A stretch of 64,000 bases of DNA from Thereva unica (Eukaryota; Arthropoda; Insecta; Diptera; Therevidae): assembly GCA_949987705.1 (NCBI GenBank), contig OX465284.1, forward strand, positions 106,995,163 to 107,059,162, in the 5' to 3' direction. The position numbers and the translations under genes were made by a program. Positions within the stretch are counted from its first letter, which is position 1, and the number at the start of each line of letters is the position of its first letter. This document shows positions 37,154-48,300 of this stretch, piece by piece. Under the pieces are notes generated by a model. That model saw only the letters and a list, made by a program, of their open reading frames with translations. It searched no databases and was not told where the DNA came from.

Positions 37154-37170
37154 GGGTGGCAGCGGTGGGA
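37154..37170 (+). mobile_element. tRNA-Leu primer-binding site, one-base variant
   Basis: TGGGTGGCAGCGGTGGGA is followed by TCGCAATTCAG. It differs from the other copies by an extra G in the leading TGG. No gag-pol follows, and the 141-codon frame starting at 37184 shows no retroelement domain. Confidence 0.5.
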
Positions 37171-37585
37171 TCGCAATTCAGAGTTGACAGTATTACCACT
37201 TGAAACTCGTAGTAGGAGATTGGGAGTGAGAGATAGCAGGCGTCATTTCCGAGGATTCGCAATTAGGCCCACCACAATTGGGGGAGGGGGGGAATTGTCC
37301 CGACCTCCAGGTCAGAGAGTCCCCCAAAAAAGATTGAAAGCCAAAAAGTTAAAATGCGTTCATCCCTGTGTGTGTCCTAAACGTGATTCTATACCTACAT
37401 CTTGCCTTAGCGTATGCATTACTCGATTTCCGCTTGGGACAGATTGCAAATACATGGGATATAAATTCAAACAAAAAAATGCCTCGTTTACATTCCAAAC
37501 ACAAAGCGGAAACACAAATTGGTACTCTTTTACCACACAGCAATTTGTATACTTTCTTTTTATAACACTTTGGGTGTGGTATGTA

Positions 37586-37695
37586 AGGGGTCGTCCATTA
37601 ATTACGTAAGGCGTTTAGAGGGAAGGGGTCGAGCCGAATCTCATCCAATCTCACATTGGGGAGAGGGGGTCTCGGCAAATATCACGTAATTTTTA
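37586..37695. mobile_element. Short repeat with 'GGGGTCGTCCATTAATTACG' end
   Basis: AAGGGGTCGTCCATTAATTA at the left and a TCACGTAATTTTT stretch at the right give a weak inverted arrangement (ATTACGTAA against CACGTAAT). Terminal sequences of this kind are frequent in insect MITEs, but the right boundary is not clear here. Confidence 0.35.
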
Positions 37696-38579
37696 TCCCT
37701 CAAGAAACAGTGTAAAATTGCTAGAAAACTGAATTGTGAAATTAAGTAAAACATATTTCTCTCCCATTCACATACAAGCCGCAGGCAGGCCAGGTCGGCA
37801 GGCACAGCCCGATGAAGGCTACATAATACTCAGTCTGACTGAGCGATCAGGACATGGAGCCTATACAAGGAGATATAACTCTTATGGGAAAAATAACCGG
37901 AAATGGATGGGTAGCAGAAACTAAACTTCTAGTTCATTGTTTGCCACAGATGTCGCCTAAAGCTGACGTGCCCCACGTGAAGTTAGCAGAATTTTACCCG
38001 AAAATGAAGCAATGCAAAAAAATTCATTGGAAAATTCATAAATTGGTTAAATACGAAAAATGACATCGATATAAATCCAATTTAGAAGCTGATTTTTTAA
38101 GTTAGGCGTAAACATAAAATATCTTAGCAGATAACGGACTTTGCCATCAACCGGATGAATATACTCGGCCATGTTTTTTGGGGTACATGTGACTGTGGCG
38201 CCCTCACTCAATCAAACAAAATTTGACAACACGGAGTTTTAACTCCTTGTCTAGGCTCCATGGATCAGGACTTCAGGTATCCTGACAGGCCGTTGCATGC
38301 CGGTGACGTCACGATTCCCTAAACACACTGGCTTAGCATAGCAGGTTGTTAATTCAATGCAAAAATGTTCATGGCCTCGATAAAAGCTTTAAAGGAACGA
38401 TCAGATTGGTGACTGGAAAACCACTTTGCTGAGCTTTCTACAATTTTTAAAAAGGTTTCCTTTACGTCTTGCGCCGCTTATGACGTCAACTGCAAAGGCT
38501 AGTATCTGAATGTTTCTTTAGAAGATCCTATTCGCTCTATTAAGTACTTGTATGCCTAACATAGCCTCTAAAATGAAAT

Positions 38580-38720
38580 ATACATCGCTTTGGTGAGTCT
38601 GGCACACATATAGGTGCTCTAGTACGGCACCTGCGGATTAAACTCTAAGGAATTTAATCGACTCAGCTCTTAAGAACTGGAGGGAGAGTTTTCTTTCAGA
38701 ACATTGTCAGTCGAATTCAA
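38580..38720 (+). pseudogene. Non-LTR reverse transcriptase scrap
   Basis: The stretch around 38630..38710 (GTACGGCACCTGCGGATTAA...CGACTCAGCTCTTAAGAACTGG...TTCAGAACAT) parallels the segment just after the first catalytic motif at 33390..33480. Only about 100 bp is alignable by eye and stops are present. Confidence 0.4.
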
Positions 38721-39218
38721 CGCATTCAAAATGTAGCAACGTCTTAATATTACCGTAAAAGATAATACAATTCCATTATTATTAACAAAATATAGATAAA
38801 AAAGTACTTACCACAAAATATTAACTTTTCTTTTCAATTGATTCCCAAACATCATTGGGGGGTTTCAGACCTGTTGTGATAACAACGTTGTAAAATCGAA
38901 CATCACAACACAAAATTTCTTTCTCAAATAATTACAGAGTTACTGCCGCATTAGTTTATACATACATATATAGTAGCTAAGCAATTTGTTAATAACAAAT
39001 AATTAACAAGAATATTAAATGAAATTTCGAACTAAAGATGCATGTTAAATTTTTCGACTCCATCTTTAGATCCTCTAACCCGACTGGGGCGACATTACAA
39101 CAAATGAAAATGCATGCGGAAACATTTTTGACAGTTTGACCAGCTGATTTAAGTCATATCTAGATGTTATCGCACTTCCAGTATTTTTAGTTGAATGAAA
39201 ACAAATTTTTAAAATAAA

Positions 39219-42200
39219 ATGGGAAAAGTAACAGAAAAACGAACTTGCAAGCCCGGTTATAAGCAGTCATGGGAAACAAATCCAGTTTTCAGAGGTATTA
39301 AACAAGTTCGGTTTTCCATAATAAATGCTTTAATCAAAAACCTGCATCTTCACAGATTGGATTCAGGGTGCTCCAGATCAGCCAGATAAGGCTTTTTGTA
39401 AATACTGCAAGCAATTTCTATACGCACATAGATATTCAGTTTTAAAGCACGCATGCACAATTAAGCATCAACTTAATATTGATAAGCATAAAAAGAATTT
39501 TGAGAATGCCAAACAACCAGCCACAACCACCGTCAATAATAGTACTACTAACATTGATTCTGCTATGCTTGAGGAAAATGTCCATCAGGAGGTGATTATT
39601 GTGGAAGAAACTGTTGAGACTTGTGATAATAGCGAGGAGATTGTTGAGGAAAAGAATCATGAAGCTGTTTTTGAAGGTGCGATTGATGATTTGAAGGTGC
39701 AAGATGGTGATCCGCCAGTGCAACAGGAGATTGAAAGTAGTGAGAAATTTTTAGGATATTCGGAAACTCATCAAATATTTGAAGAAACACAAGAATATGA
39801 TGATGAAAATAAAGATATATCGGAGAGTAATGATTGTTCTTATCAGGATTATCAGCATGAGGGTGAAATTCAGGTAATTATTGATGTAAGTGGACAGAGA
39901 TTCTTATTTTTTTTTGTGTGTGAATTGATTACTTTACTTCGTGTGCTTAGGAAAGATTATTACTGTTTAGAGAAACAGAGCTTCTCTAGGCTCCACCAGA
40001 CGCTTAAGCAATACGAAGCCCAAAGGAACAGAGAAAGACAAAGAAATACCAGAAGAGATAGCAGTTGATTCAGCCGCGCGGCACAACGGCGTAAGAAGGG
40101 GGTGACAGGAGCTTCTCGGTAAAATACTATTCACCGTCGAAGTCACTTTTCCCACAAGTAAATCAGAGACAGCAGGCCGCTGATCCGTATGCCACACACT
40201 GCCCCAGGTCTGGCCTTCACGTTGATGACGCCAAGCTGAAGTAATTAACGCCTTTACGGCCCGAACGCACTTATCCGTCACTGAAAATTCTTCTCATACT
40301 GCGGGATCGTCGTAGACAGCTATGCAGGGTTGACTTTACAGGGACTGGGAAGGGCGTGCTAGACGCAATGCCAGACGTGCTTAGAAGGTAAACAAAGTTT
40401 CTGTTTGGACAAACTTTTGCATCTATTGTCCAGTGGTGGGAAATAGCAGCTTTTGGGAGCGACACGATCTTCCCAGCCCTCCTAGTTATAGGATATACCT
40501 TCACCGCTTCAGGTCGGGGGATTCACCGTTCTGTCCAGATCCAGAATGCCCAGGCGATAAAGAAGACGCGGAGCATGTCATGCAAGGAGAGATATATTCT
40601 CATACTTACCTTGATTGTACAAGTTGTGCATAATGGAGGAGGAGCCTATATCATCCGCCAAAGCTTGAAAGACTCGGGTCCTTGTGCTGAAAGTCGAGTC
40701 GTGTTTCGTGAAAAGTCGTTTGAGTTGAAGAAAAAGACGTTTCAATCGGATTATGAGTGGAAATGCTAAGTTGAGTTTATGCCGTGTACTGAAAGTCGTG
40801 ATTTGACTGAAGTCTCTTGACTCAAACGACTTGTCGTGTCTTTCAGCACAGGGGCCTTGGTTATAGCAATCAGAGATCGCTCAACCTCTTGGGACATGTA
40901 AGGACATCCTTAGAATCCAGATTGACAATTCTATACAACACCTACTCCCATAGCTAGTAAATATATCAATAACTGTGAAGAAAGACAAGGCTGGTGAGAA
41001 AACAGAACTCTGTCTGCGCTGCGACTATCCAACTCTGGGAAACATCGCCGTGTGCTTAAAGGATTTGGGAGATTTCAAAGCTCAAAGGAGGAGAATGTCG
41101 GGACCTAAGTATGACTGACTGAATCTCAAATCTTTCGTAGCCTTCCGAAGGGTTTTGCGATGAAACAGTGATCTCTGCAGAAGGAGAAAAGTAGTTTGAA
41201 AACTATTCACCAGGGCTGCGGCAATTGGGGGTCGTACAAGAAAGCCTTGAGGAATTACCAATAAACAGCTGACAAGGAAAACCTTCTGTGAAATAATAGA
41301 CAGGTTTCCAGCCCCTACGAAGTTACACAAAGTCTTGTGTAAGGATCGCTCAAATGGCATGGAGGGATCCTTTACGGAGAATAGCAGGGATTCCATGAAG
41401 TTACTAGTAATCATTTGAGGAAACTCGGTCCATGAAGTAAGTGGTATTCTAAGGGCCGGAGGGGCAATAATGCCAGGTAAGGAATAGTCCGAGTAGTCTT
41501 TCCTGTGATTAGGCTTTCACGATAAAACACAAAAACTTATAAAAATATTGACGAATATTCTCTAGAACTTATGGCCCCTGTGCTGAAAGTCGAGTCATAT
41601 GACAGTCGCATGTATATGTCGTTGTCGTCTTGTTTTTTAGTAGGGGGAGTTGGGTGGCGTGGCAAGTTGTTTAAGTTGAAGAAATGGTCGTTTCAGTAAA
41701 ATTACGACTGTCAGCCTAGGGGTCTTAGCATTTCTACTCTAGGCCCTTGTGCTGAAAGTCGTAATTCGACTGAAACGTAACTTTCTTCAACTTAAACGAC
41801 TTGTCACGAAACCTGACTCGACTTTCAGCACAGGGGCCTATGACTCTTGTAGTATGGTTCGTTCTCGTCCATGGTTTGTTCATACGGAATAAAGCGGATA
41901 TTGTGGTGGAAAGCGGATATTGTGGTAGATAGATACCCTCATTATAATATGAAACGTACCCTCAGTTCTTTTCTCTGTTGTTACTCGCTGAGATCGAAAA
42001 ACTGCAAAATATTTATCATGGATGTAAGGTTTTTAAGACACCTTCCTCCACCCATACCGCAATTTTCCCTTGGTTATTACAAAAACCTTATTGTTCATGT
42101 AATCGCACATATTAAATCAATTTTATTATATTAAAACTTCGGTTAAGAAAAAAAAAACCTAATTAGAATAAATTATGAACATTTTTTTTGTTTACTTTAT

Positions 42201-45200
42201 GAGATAAGAAACAAAGCCGCAGCAGATATAACCTGGGCATTGTTATCACAGCAGTGTGAATTAATTCTTAAATAATTTCGTAGCAGCAAAGTTATCTTGG
42301 CTCATTTCTGTGGTGGAATTGGTTGTGTTCAGTCAGTGCAATTCAAACAAATTCACTTTCTTTAAAATTCTTGTAGTTCATGAGTGTAAGTTTAAATATT
42401 TTTTACTGAGAAATTATATTTTCTGCTTTTCTTCATAATTATGATGTTTTATCTTATCTTTGACTTTTTAATATTCTTTATCTGATTCGGTTTAGAGGAA
42501 TTTGTTTACATCTTTTTCGGTTTAAATTTTCAATGTGATCGTTTTGTTAATGTTGTTTTATATTTTAGGTGTGTAATTGCTATAGTGGACTTGTGAAATA
42601 GGTTTTGTTTGTCGTAAATGATGTAAACTGTCGAAATTGGTTATAACGATTTTCAAGGTACCACACAATTTTTGTAAAGTCTTTATTGCACCAAGAGTTT
42701 CACAAAGTGTTGGTGATTGATGCTGATTTTCTAGTTCTTGTAGTTCTCTTCCTTTCTTATTGTTGATTGGCTTCCACTTCTGCTCAAATACTTTCTTCAG
42801 TCAGCTGGAGAATGAACTTTCCCCGCCCAAAACGTTCATTGTTATAAGTACGCAGCTGCCAATCCTCTGAAGCTAAAAGTCTTTTACCTTTCTTATCCTC
42901 CATAAGTGGTAATTCATAGAGCAGTGTCCGGTAATCAAACCGATAAATGTCCTGACATCCTTTCTACTGCGTTCCAACAATTTCTTGGTCGCGCTGAGAG
43001 GCGGCACAGGAAAAAAACTGCTTAGGTAGCCAATCCAAGCGCGGACCTCTAGCTTTCGGTGTGTTTCATCAAAATCCGATCGGCAAGGGTCTTCTTCACT
43101 AAGTTAGTAGGTGCTCCATTAGCTGAATCGATAAATATGTCAGAGCCCTGTCTAGCCAGGACCTTTGCCTTTTAATTGGCCCATAAAAGTCCCACAAGCA
43201 GAGCGTTCATATCAGCATACGGCATTACACTACTGGATGCGCCCGGTGCCCCGAGGAGATCGTTATAGTGAAACTACCCACTGTTTTTCAAGCCTCCACA
43301 CGATGACATTTACATCTTGGCTTAGTATGCTTTAAAGGGTGTGCTCCCTTTCATCTAATACATTCGTTCTCCTCCTTTCCGCGAGGGTTGCCTAGCGTCC
43401 ATTCGTTGTTAACAGCGTCACCCTTGAAGACCGTTGTGGGAGATTGGAAGTGAGAGGTGGGAGACTTTCCAATCACTAGTTTTTCTTTACGCTATCCTGT
43501 CAATTTGCTGCCATCAACACTGTAATTCTATTTGAAGACTATTTTCTGCCGGAACGTTGTTTACCTTTAAATTTAAGGCTGGTCGTCCACTGGAAGCGTA
43601 TTCGAGCGGCTACGGCTATTATTTTGGATCGGTCGCGCGTAGCCGCTCTAATCAGGAAATAATTTTCTCCAAAGCCGACTCTATTTTCAAATCACAAACT
43701 TATTATGTCAAAATCACTTTAAACTGAGCAGCATGAAAATCTGGCAGTGGACGACCCCTGTAGCGTGTGGCCGCGTATCTCAGAGCCGCTCATGAAGCCG
43801 AAGCGCGTAGCCGCTCGAATACGCTTCCAGTGGACGACCAGCCTTAAGCGTCCAACGTTGGAGGATGTTCAGGCCAGGCCATCGGACATTTCATTGACAA
43901 TGTGATCTTCGTGGCCGAACAGAGCAGCTTGACTGTCCAAAAATATAACGCTGTTAGAGCTCTATTAACACAAGTCTGGGAACACACCTAGGGGTAGTGC
44001 CAAGGGCCATAGAGAGCTTGGTTCTTAGGCCATAGTGGCCGTCGATGCCACTTTCTTTTCCTCAACTAATGATCCCAAATATTTAAACATCGGAACCTGA
44101 ATTGTGGTGAACACATCGGAAACTGAATCGAGGTGAACATCCGTCCGTTGTGAGCACTTGATTTTTCCGCATTGATATTTAACCAGTATGAACGGGCGAT
44201 GCGGGAAATGTCTTATAAGATGTCTGTTGCTTCGGCATCCGTGTCGGCGCTATCGTCGTCGAACTTCAAGTTAGTTACGAATTTGTTTTTGTCGTATCGA
44301 ACTCCGAGTCCTCCATCAAATGTTTCAGGCATAATCTCATCGATCACAAAGTTGATGAGAAGTGACGAAGCGACGTCTCCTTGTCGGACATCTGTTTGAA
44401 TCGGGAATTCCTCGGAATACGAACGCTGCTGGTTGAGCCATCGTACGACGCTTGGAAAAGTTGGATGATTTTCAATGGCACGTGTTCAAGGGCCCTCCAA
44501 AAGCTGTTCCAATCGATGCAATCGAAAGCGAATTTGAAATCGATGAATACGACGGGTCCCACAAAATCGCCGTGCGGAAGGGCCGGTAGGATGAGCTTTT
44601 AACCTCCAGAGAAAAAAAGCGGAAGAACTGTCAGTAGGGCGTCCATAGCCACAGTCAGACAGGTGCCTTTAACTCCCGTGATTCCTAGATAGGCAGCCTT
44701 CGAGGTGTTATTACGTCGGCAGTAACTCTCTAACATGATGGTGGGGTCGCTATAACCGATTTCCACCGCATATAGTTTTCGTCTCAAAGCATATTTCCGT
44801 TCCAAAAACTAAATTTCGTACACTTAATATCTTCTTATTATTTTTTTCAGGAAGAATCATCCGAGGAAGAAACTTGCAATATGACAAACCAAAAAGTAAC
44901 AATATCTACACACATTCTAGATACCTCCCGAGGCCAGCCAGCATCAGATGTTCCTATAACACTATTTAAGTTAACTGGCAATGAATGGAAGCAAATTAGT
45001 CAATCAACAACAAACATCGACGGTCGATGTCCAGAATTAATAACACCCGAAGAGTTTGGCACCGGTTGCTACAAACTACATTTCGATGTCTTCATGTACT
45101 TCAAACAAACCGCAACAAAATTCCTATATCCATTTATAGAGATTGTTTTCGATTGTGAAGAAGGTCAACACTATCACATTCCGCTGCTGCTGAATCCATT

Positions 45201-45228
45201 TGGATATTCTACTTATCGTGGTTCATAA
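39219..45228 (+). CDS. Predicted fusion: BED-like zinc finger plus 5-hydroxyisourate hydrolase (3 exons)
   Basis: Exons are 39219..39294, 39356..39873 and 44851..45228. All have GT-AG ends and compatible phases (1, then 0), giving 323 residues. The zinc-finger part has W-x-Q...FCKYCKQF...LKHACTIKH (C-x2-C...H-x5-H). An acidic, Glu-rich linker follows and runs on into the third exon (EESSEEE). From about residue 209 there is a full hydrolase domain: ISTHILDTSRGQPASDVPI at the N-terminus with the first His, IDGRCPE with the Arg, HYHIPLLLNPFGYSTYRGS with the last His, and the terminal YRGS signature. The enzyme converts 5-hydroxyisourate, the uricase product, to OHCU in the urate-to-allantoin pathway. 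The hydrolase alone, starting at Met 44881, would be 115 residues, a normal family length. An internal promoter in the 5-kb intron is therefore a real alternative, and the fusion is inferred from phase and acceptor only. AATAAA occurs at 45285. Confidence 0.75.
40430..40610 (+). pseudogene. R1/LOA-like ORF2 C-terminal fragment
   Basis: The frame reads YRIYLHRFRSGDSPFCPDPE CPGDKEDAEHVM, the cysteine/histidine end of R1/LOA/jockey ORF2 proteins (LHRF......CP.C...EDAEHV). It lies in the long intron of the zinc-finger/hydrolase gene. Confidence 0.6.
40676..40856. mobile_element. MITE family with CCTGTGCTGAAAGTCG ends, two fused copies
   Basis: The left end TCCTTGTGCTGAAAGTCGAG and right end, reversed as GGCCCCTGTGCTGAAAG, are inverted. 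An internal GTGTACTGAAAGTCGTGATT marks a second copy. AAGTCGTTTGAGTTGAAGAA-like arms also appear inverted within. The same family occurs at 41573..41838 and 57096..57191. Confidence 0.65.
41573..41838. mobile_element. MITE family with CCTGTGCTGAAAGTCG ends, composite of two copies
   Basis: GGCCCCTGTGCTGAAAGTCG at the left is exactly inverted at the right end (reading CGACTTTCAGCACAGGGGCC). Internal ends near 41716 and 41744 show that two units of about 100-140 bp lie side by side. No coding. Confidence 0.75.
43577..43843. mobile_element. 267-bp MITE with 38-bp perfect terminal repeats and TTAA target duplication
   Basis: The left end begins GGCTGGTCGTCCACTGGAAG and the first 38 bases are repeated exactly, inverted, at the right end. 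TTAA flanks both sides (43573..43576 and 43844..43847), as for piggyBac-type insertion. An internal GTGGACGACC near 43747 is a further partial copy. The perfect repeats suggest recent movement. Confidence 0.88.
43880..44562 (-). pseudogene. RTE/CR1-like reverse transcriptase fragment
   Basis: The minus-strand reading starts GPVVFIDFKFAFDCIDWNSF WRALE with the first catalytic Asp (FIDF..AFD). It continues with IIQLFQASYDGSTSSVR, then LINFVIDEIMPE and FDDDSADTDAEATDI, which corresponds to the second catalytic motif in altered form, and NAEKS. Frameshifts interrupt it. Non-functional, inside the long hydrolase-gene intron. Confidence 0.65.
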
Positions 45229-45354
45229 ACAACATTTTAATATATTTTTTAATAAGAGACTGAGCAGGAAAATATATAGTATACAATAAATAAAATTAAA
45301 TTACAATAAAAATAAAGGAAAAATATTGAACACACTTGTTTTTGTTTATTATCA

Positions 45355-48300
45355 TTAACTTAAATTCTCAATGGCAATTGCTTGAAATTTCTCATGGAAT
45401 AACTCTTTTCCTTTACAATCTTTCATAGTGCTAACAAATTTTCGTACCTCCTTAATTAGTTCCTCCTCCATTGAAGATGATTGCTGATAAACTTCCAGCA
45501 AAATACCTTGGAATAGCATAAACACTTCATCGTAGATCGCCTGCGGTGATCCAGAAATAATGTTCAGTATTTTATATCCTAAGTCTGATATTTGTGAATT
45601 GTTATTTTCTATTTTTGGTATCAAGAATTTCTTTATAATATTGGCGTAATTCACTAAGCAATGGCGGAAGTTACTGATGCCGTCTAGATTGCCTAAATCA
45701 TTTACAATTCCTTCGATTATTATCATAACGTTGGAGAAATGCGGTAGGAGTTTTTCGGATTTTGCTAGCCATTCGGTTTCTTTTCTAGTGCAACGAACAT
45801 AAGTCTGTGGTTGAGGATAAAAATTAACTAGTATCTAAAATAAACAATAATTGTGGCATACTTACACTTGTAAGGAATTTTTCAATTTCTGTTATATTTT
45901 CAAATTCTTCGGGATGAAGGAATTTATCGAAGGGCTTTGGTTGTTCAGTGATGCTAAGGGAATACTTTTGGAAATAATACATTGTGAGTGGACGATATTT
46001 TCTGGTCTTATTTGATATCCATCTTTTATCTGCGAAATTGAAAATTTAAATTATAATTAAAGCGAACGTTTTTAGTTAAAATTATTACAATTAATTTTTA
46101 TGAAATTCTATAGTATCTCCATTTGTTGTTCAGGATCAGATAAATTCAGAGGATGTAAAAATTACAAAGCCATCGCACTCCTCAGCACCAGTTACAAAAC
46201 AATACAAATAATAGCTAAATTGGGGAAGCCATATAGGAAAATATCAAGCTAGTTTTAGAGCAAACAGGTCAATATCAGATCGGCTGATGACATTAAAGCA
46301 AATCCTGTATATATACTGTGAAAGGAATGTAGGCATATGTACATATATCATATATTTGTCCACTTTCAATAGGGATATGACAATAAAAAGAAAAAGACTG
46401 AACAAGATCTTAACGGAATTAGGAGTCTCTTAAAGCTGATACAACTGTCCAATTGCGCAACGAATAGCTTACTGGTGAAAGTAAGGATTCAAAAGAGTTC
46501 GGAGTACGATAGCGTCTTAGACAAGGGGATGGACTGGCCCAATGTTTTTAAACCCCGCCCTAGAATAGGTGGTAGCAAGACATTCCTTGAAATTACTTGG
46601 ATATGCAGATATTAACATCGTAGAAACGTACAGAACGAGACTCTCTAGAGAGTGGTTAAAGATCTCTAGAAACTTGGGAGTTAGCACGAAAGACCTTTAA
46701 TAGTTGTTACAAACAAGACCTTTGGCAGCCTTACAAAGACTGCCTAAAACTGTACAGGAAAGCCATTGCCTCAGCCAAGAGAAATGCTTGGCAGGGGTAT
46801 TGCCAATCTATCGTGAGTCTAGGAGACTGCCAGACTATGCAAGATCCTTGAAGACTGAAAGAATCCGGGGCCTGGACAACTAAACCCTACGTACATAGCA
46901 ATATCTTGAATCTGTTACCCGAAGGTATGGTCGCTCTTCCTCCTTCTTCCATCAGCAAGGACTTCTCCGTCAAAATACCCTCGAAAAGAGAGTGGAGAAA
47001 CGGAGAGATCCTGGGAAAGTTCGATGTACGAATATTTACCGACGGCTCTACGACGTCAGAGGGCATCAGAGTAGGGCTAGGACCCCAGATCTAAGCTTCC
47101 TAAATTCCACAGGATGGCTTTAGGCATCCGTCAAACCCGACCAACAACCACTGAACAGAAGGTACACGAGTTGTGGCAATAACTTGGAAGTGCTGCTCAG
47201 CTAGACCATGCGTCATCGATTCGAACAAGTAGAAGTCTGAAGGGACGATGTTTGTAGAATATGGCGGGTAGAGTATGATGTCCCAGTTCAGCATTTCCAG
47301 GCAATTTTCAAAAACATTAGCATCATGCAGTCGAGTGTCGTCGTGCTGCAAAATTACTTAGTCAGGTGTTGGCTCGAGCTGCGACCGTTACGCATTAAGC
47401 ATTCCGAAATGCATAAAGCTAGAATTAGTTAGTAGTAACATGCTGTAGACGAATAAAGTTATCTCCAAAGCAAACAGCGTTAGTAGCGCTACAAAAAACT
47501 CCAAAGTTCCGTGTTCGAAGCCACCATCGACCCCTTGAGCCACCGTAGGAATGTAGCAGCACGGACAAAATAGAACGACCTTTCGCAGCCAGTATTTCCC
47601 TACAACATCCAACAGTTCAAATGCAGGGTTCATCACCACCCCGATCCCTCATAACCCTTAACCTATTTCCCTCCCGTACTAAGTTTACTGCTAGACATTG
47701 CACCATGACGTGACAAACGACATAACGGACTGGTAGTACAATGGGTAACTCCCAGAACTGCCACATAAAAACAAAAAAAGCTTTTTAGACCTTGTGGAGA
47801 ATGAGCTAGTATAGGCAGGTCGAAGATGACTGAGTCAACTATGTTGGTTGCTAGTGAGCGCGACAAGTAGTCCCCGATAAAGTTTTGTTTATCCAACACA
47901 TGTCTGATGTCTATTTATAGAGAATCATTGAGACCAAAGAAAGTTACAATCACTATAAACAATAAAATATATAAAAAATCAATTTACTAACCTGCTTCAT
48001 TAGCCACAGGTAAAAACTTCTTCGAAACAATTTGAATAAACTCAATACATGTCTTAACAATTTCTTCCTTAACATCCGTATACGTTACTAAATCCCATCG
48101 ACATTCATCCATAACATGCCCCGACATAACTAAAACCGGCGATGTCAATTCGCCAAAATTCAATACATGCGCAGATTTATTTGCAATCAACAGCAATCCT
48201 TTGAGCATATTCAGGATATTATCATAAGATTTCGTATGCATATAATTAACAACATGACAATAAATGAAATCCTTAAAGAATTCTTCTTTTGTTAACATTT

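Noticed and set aside
37184..37609. 141-codon frame after a tRNA-Leu primer site, possibly gag
   Set aside because: No capsid or zinc-knuckle pattern; low-complexity glycine start and no continuation.
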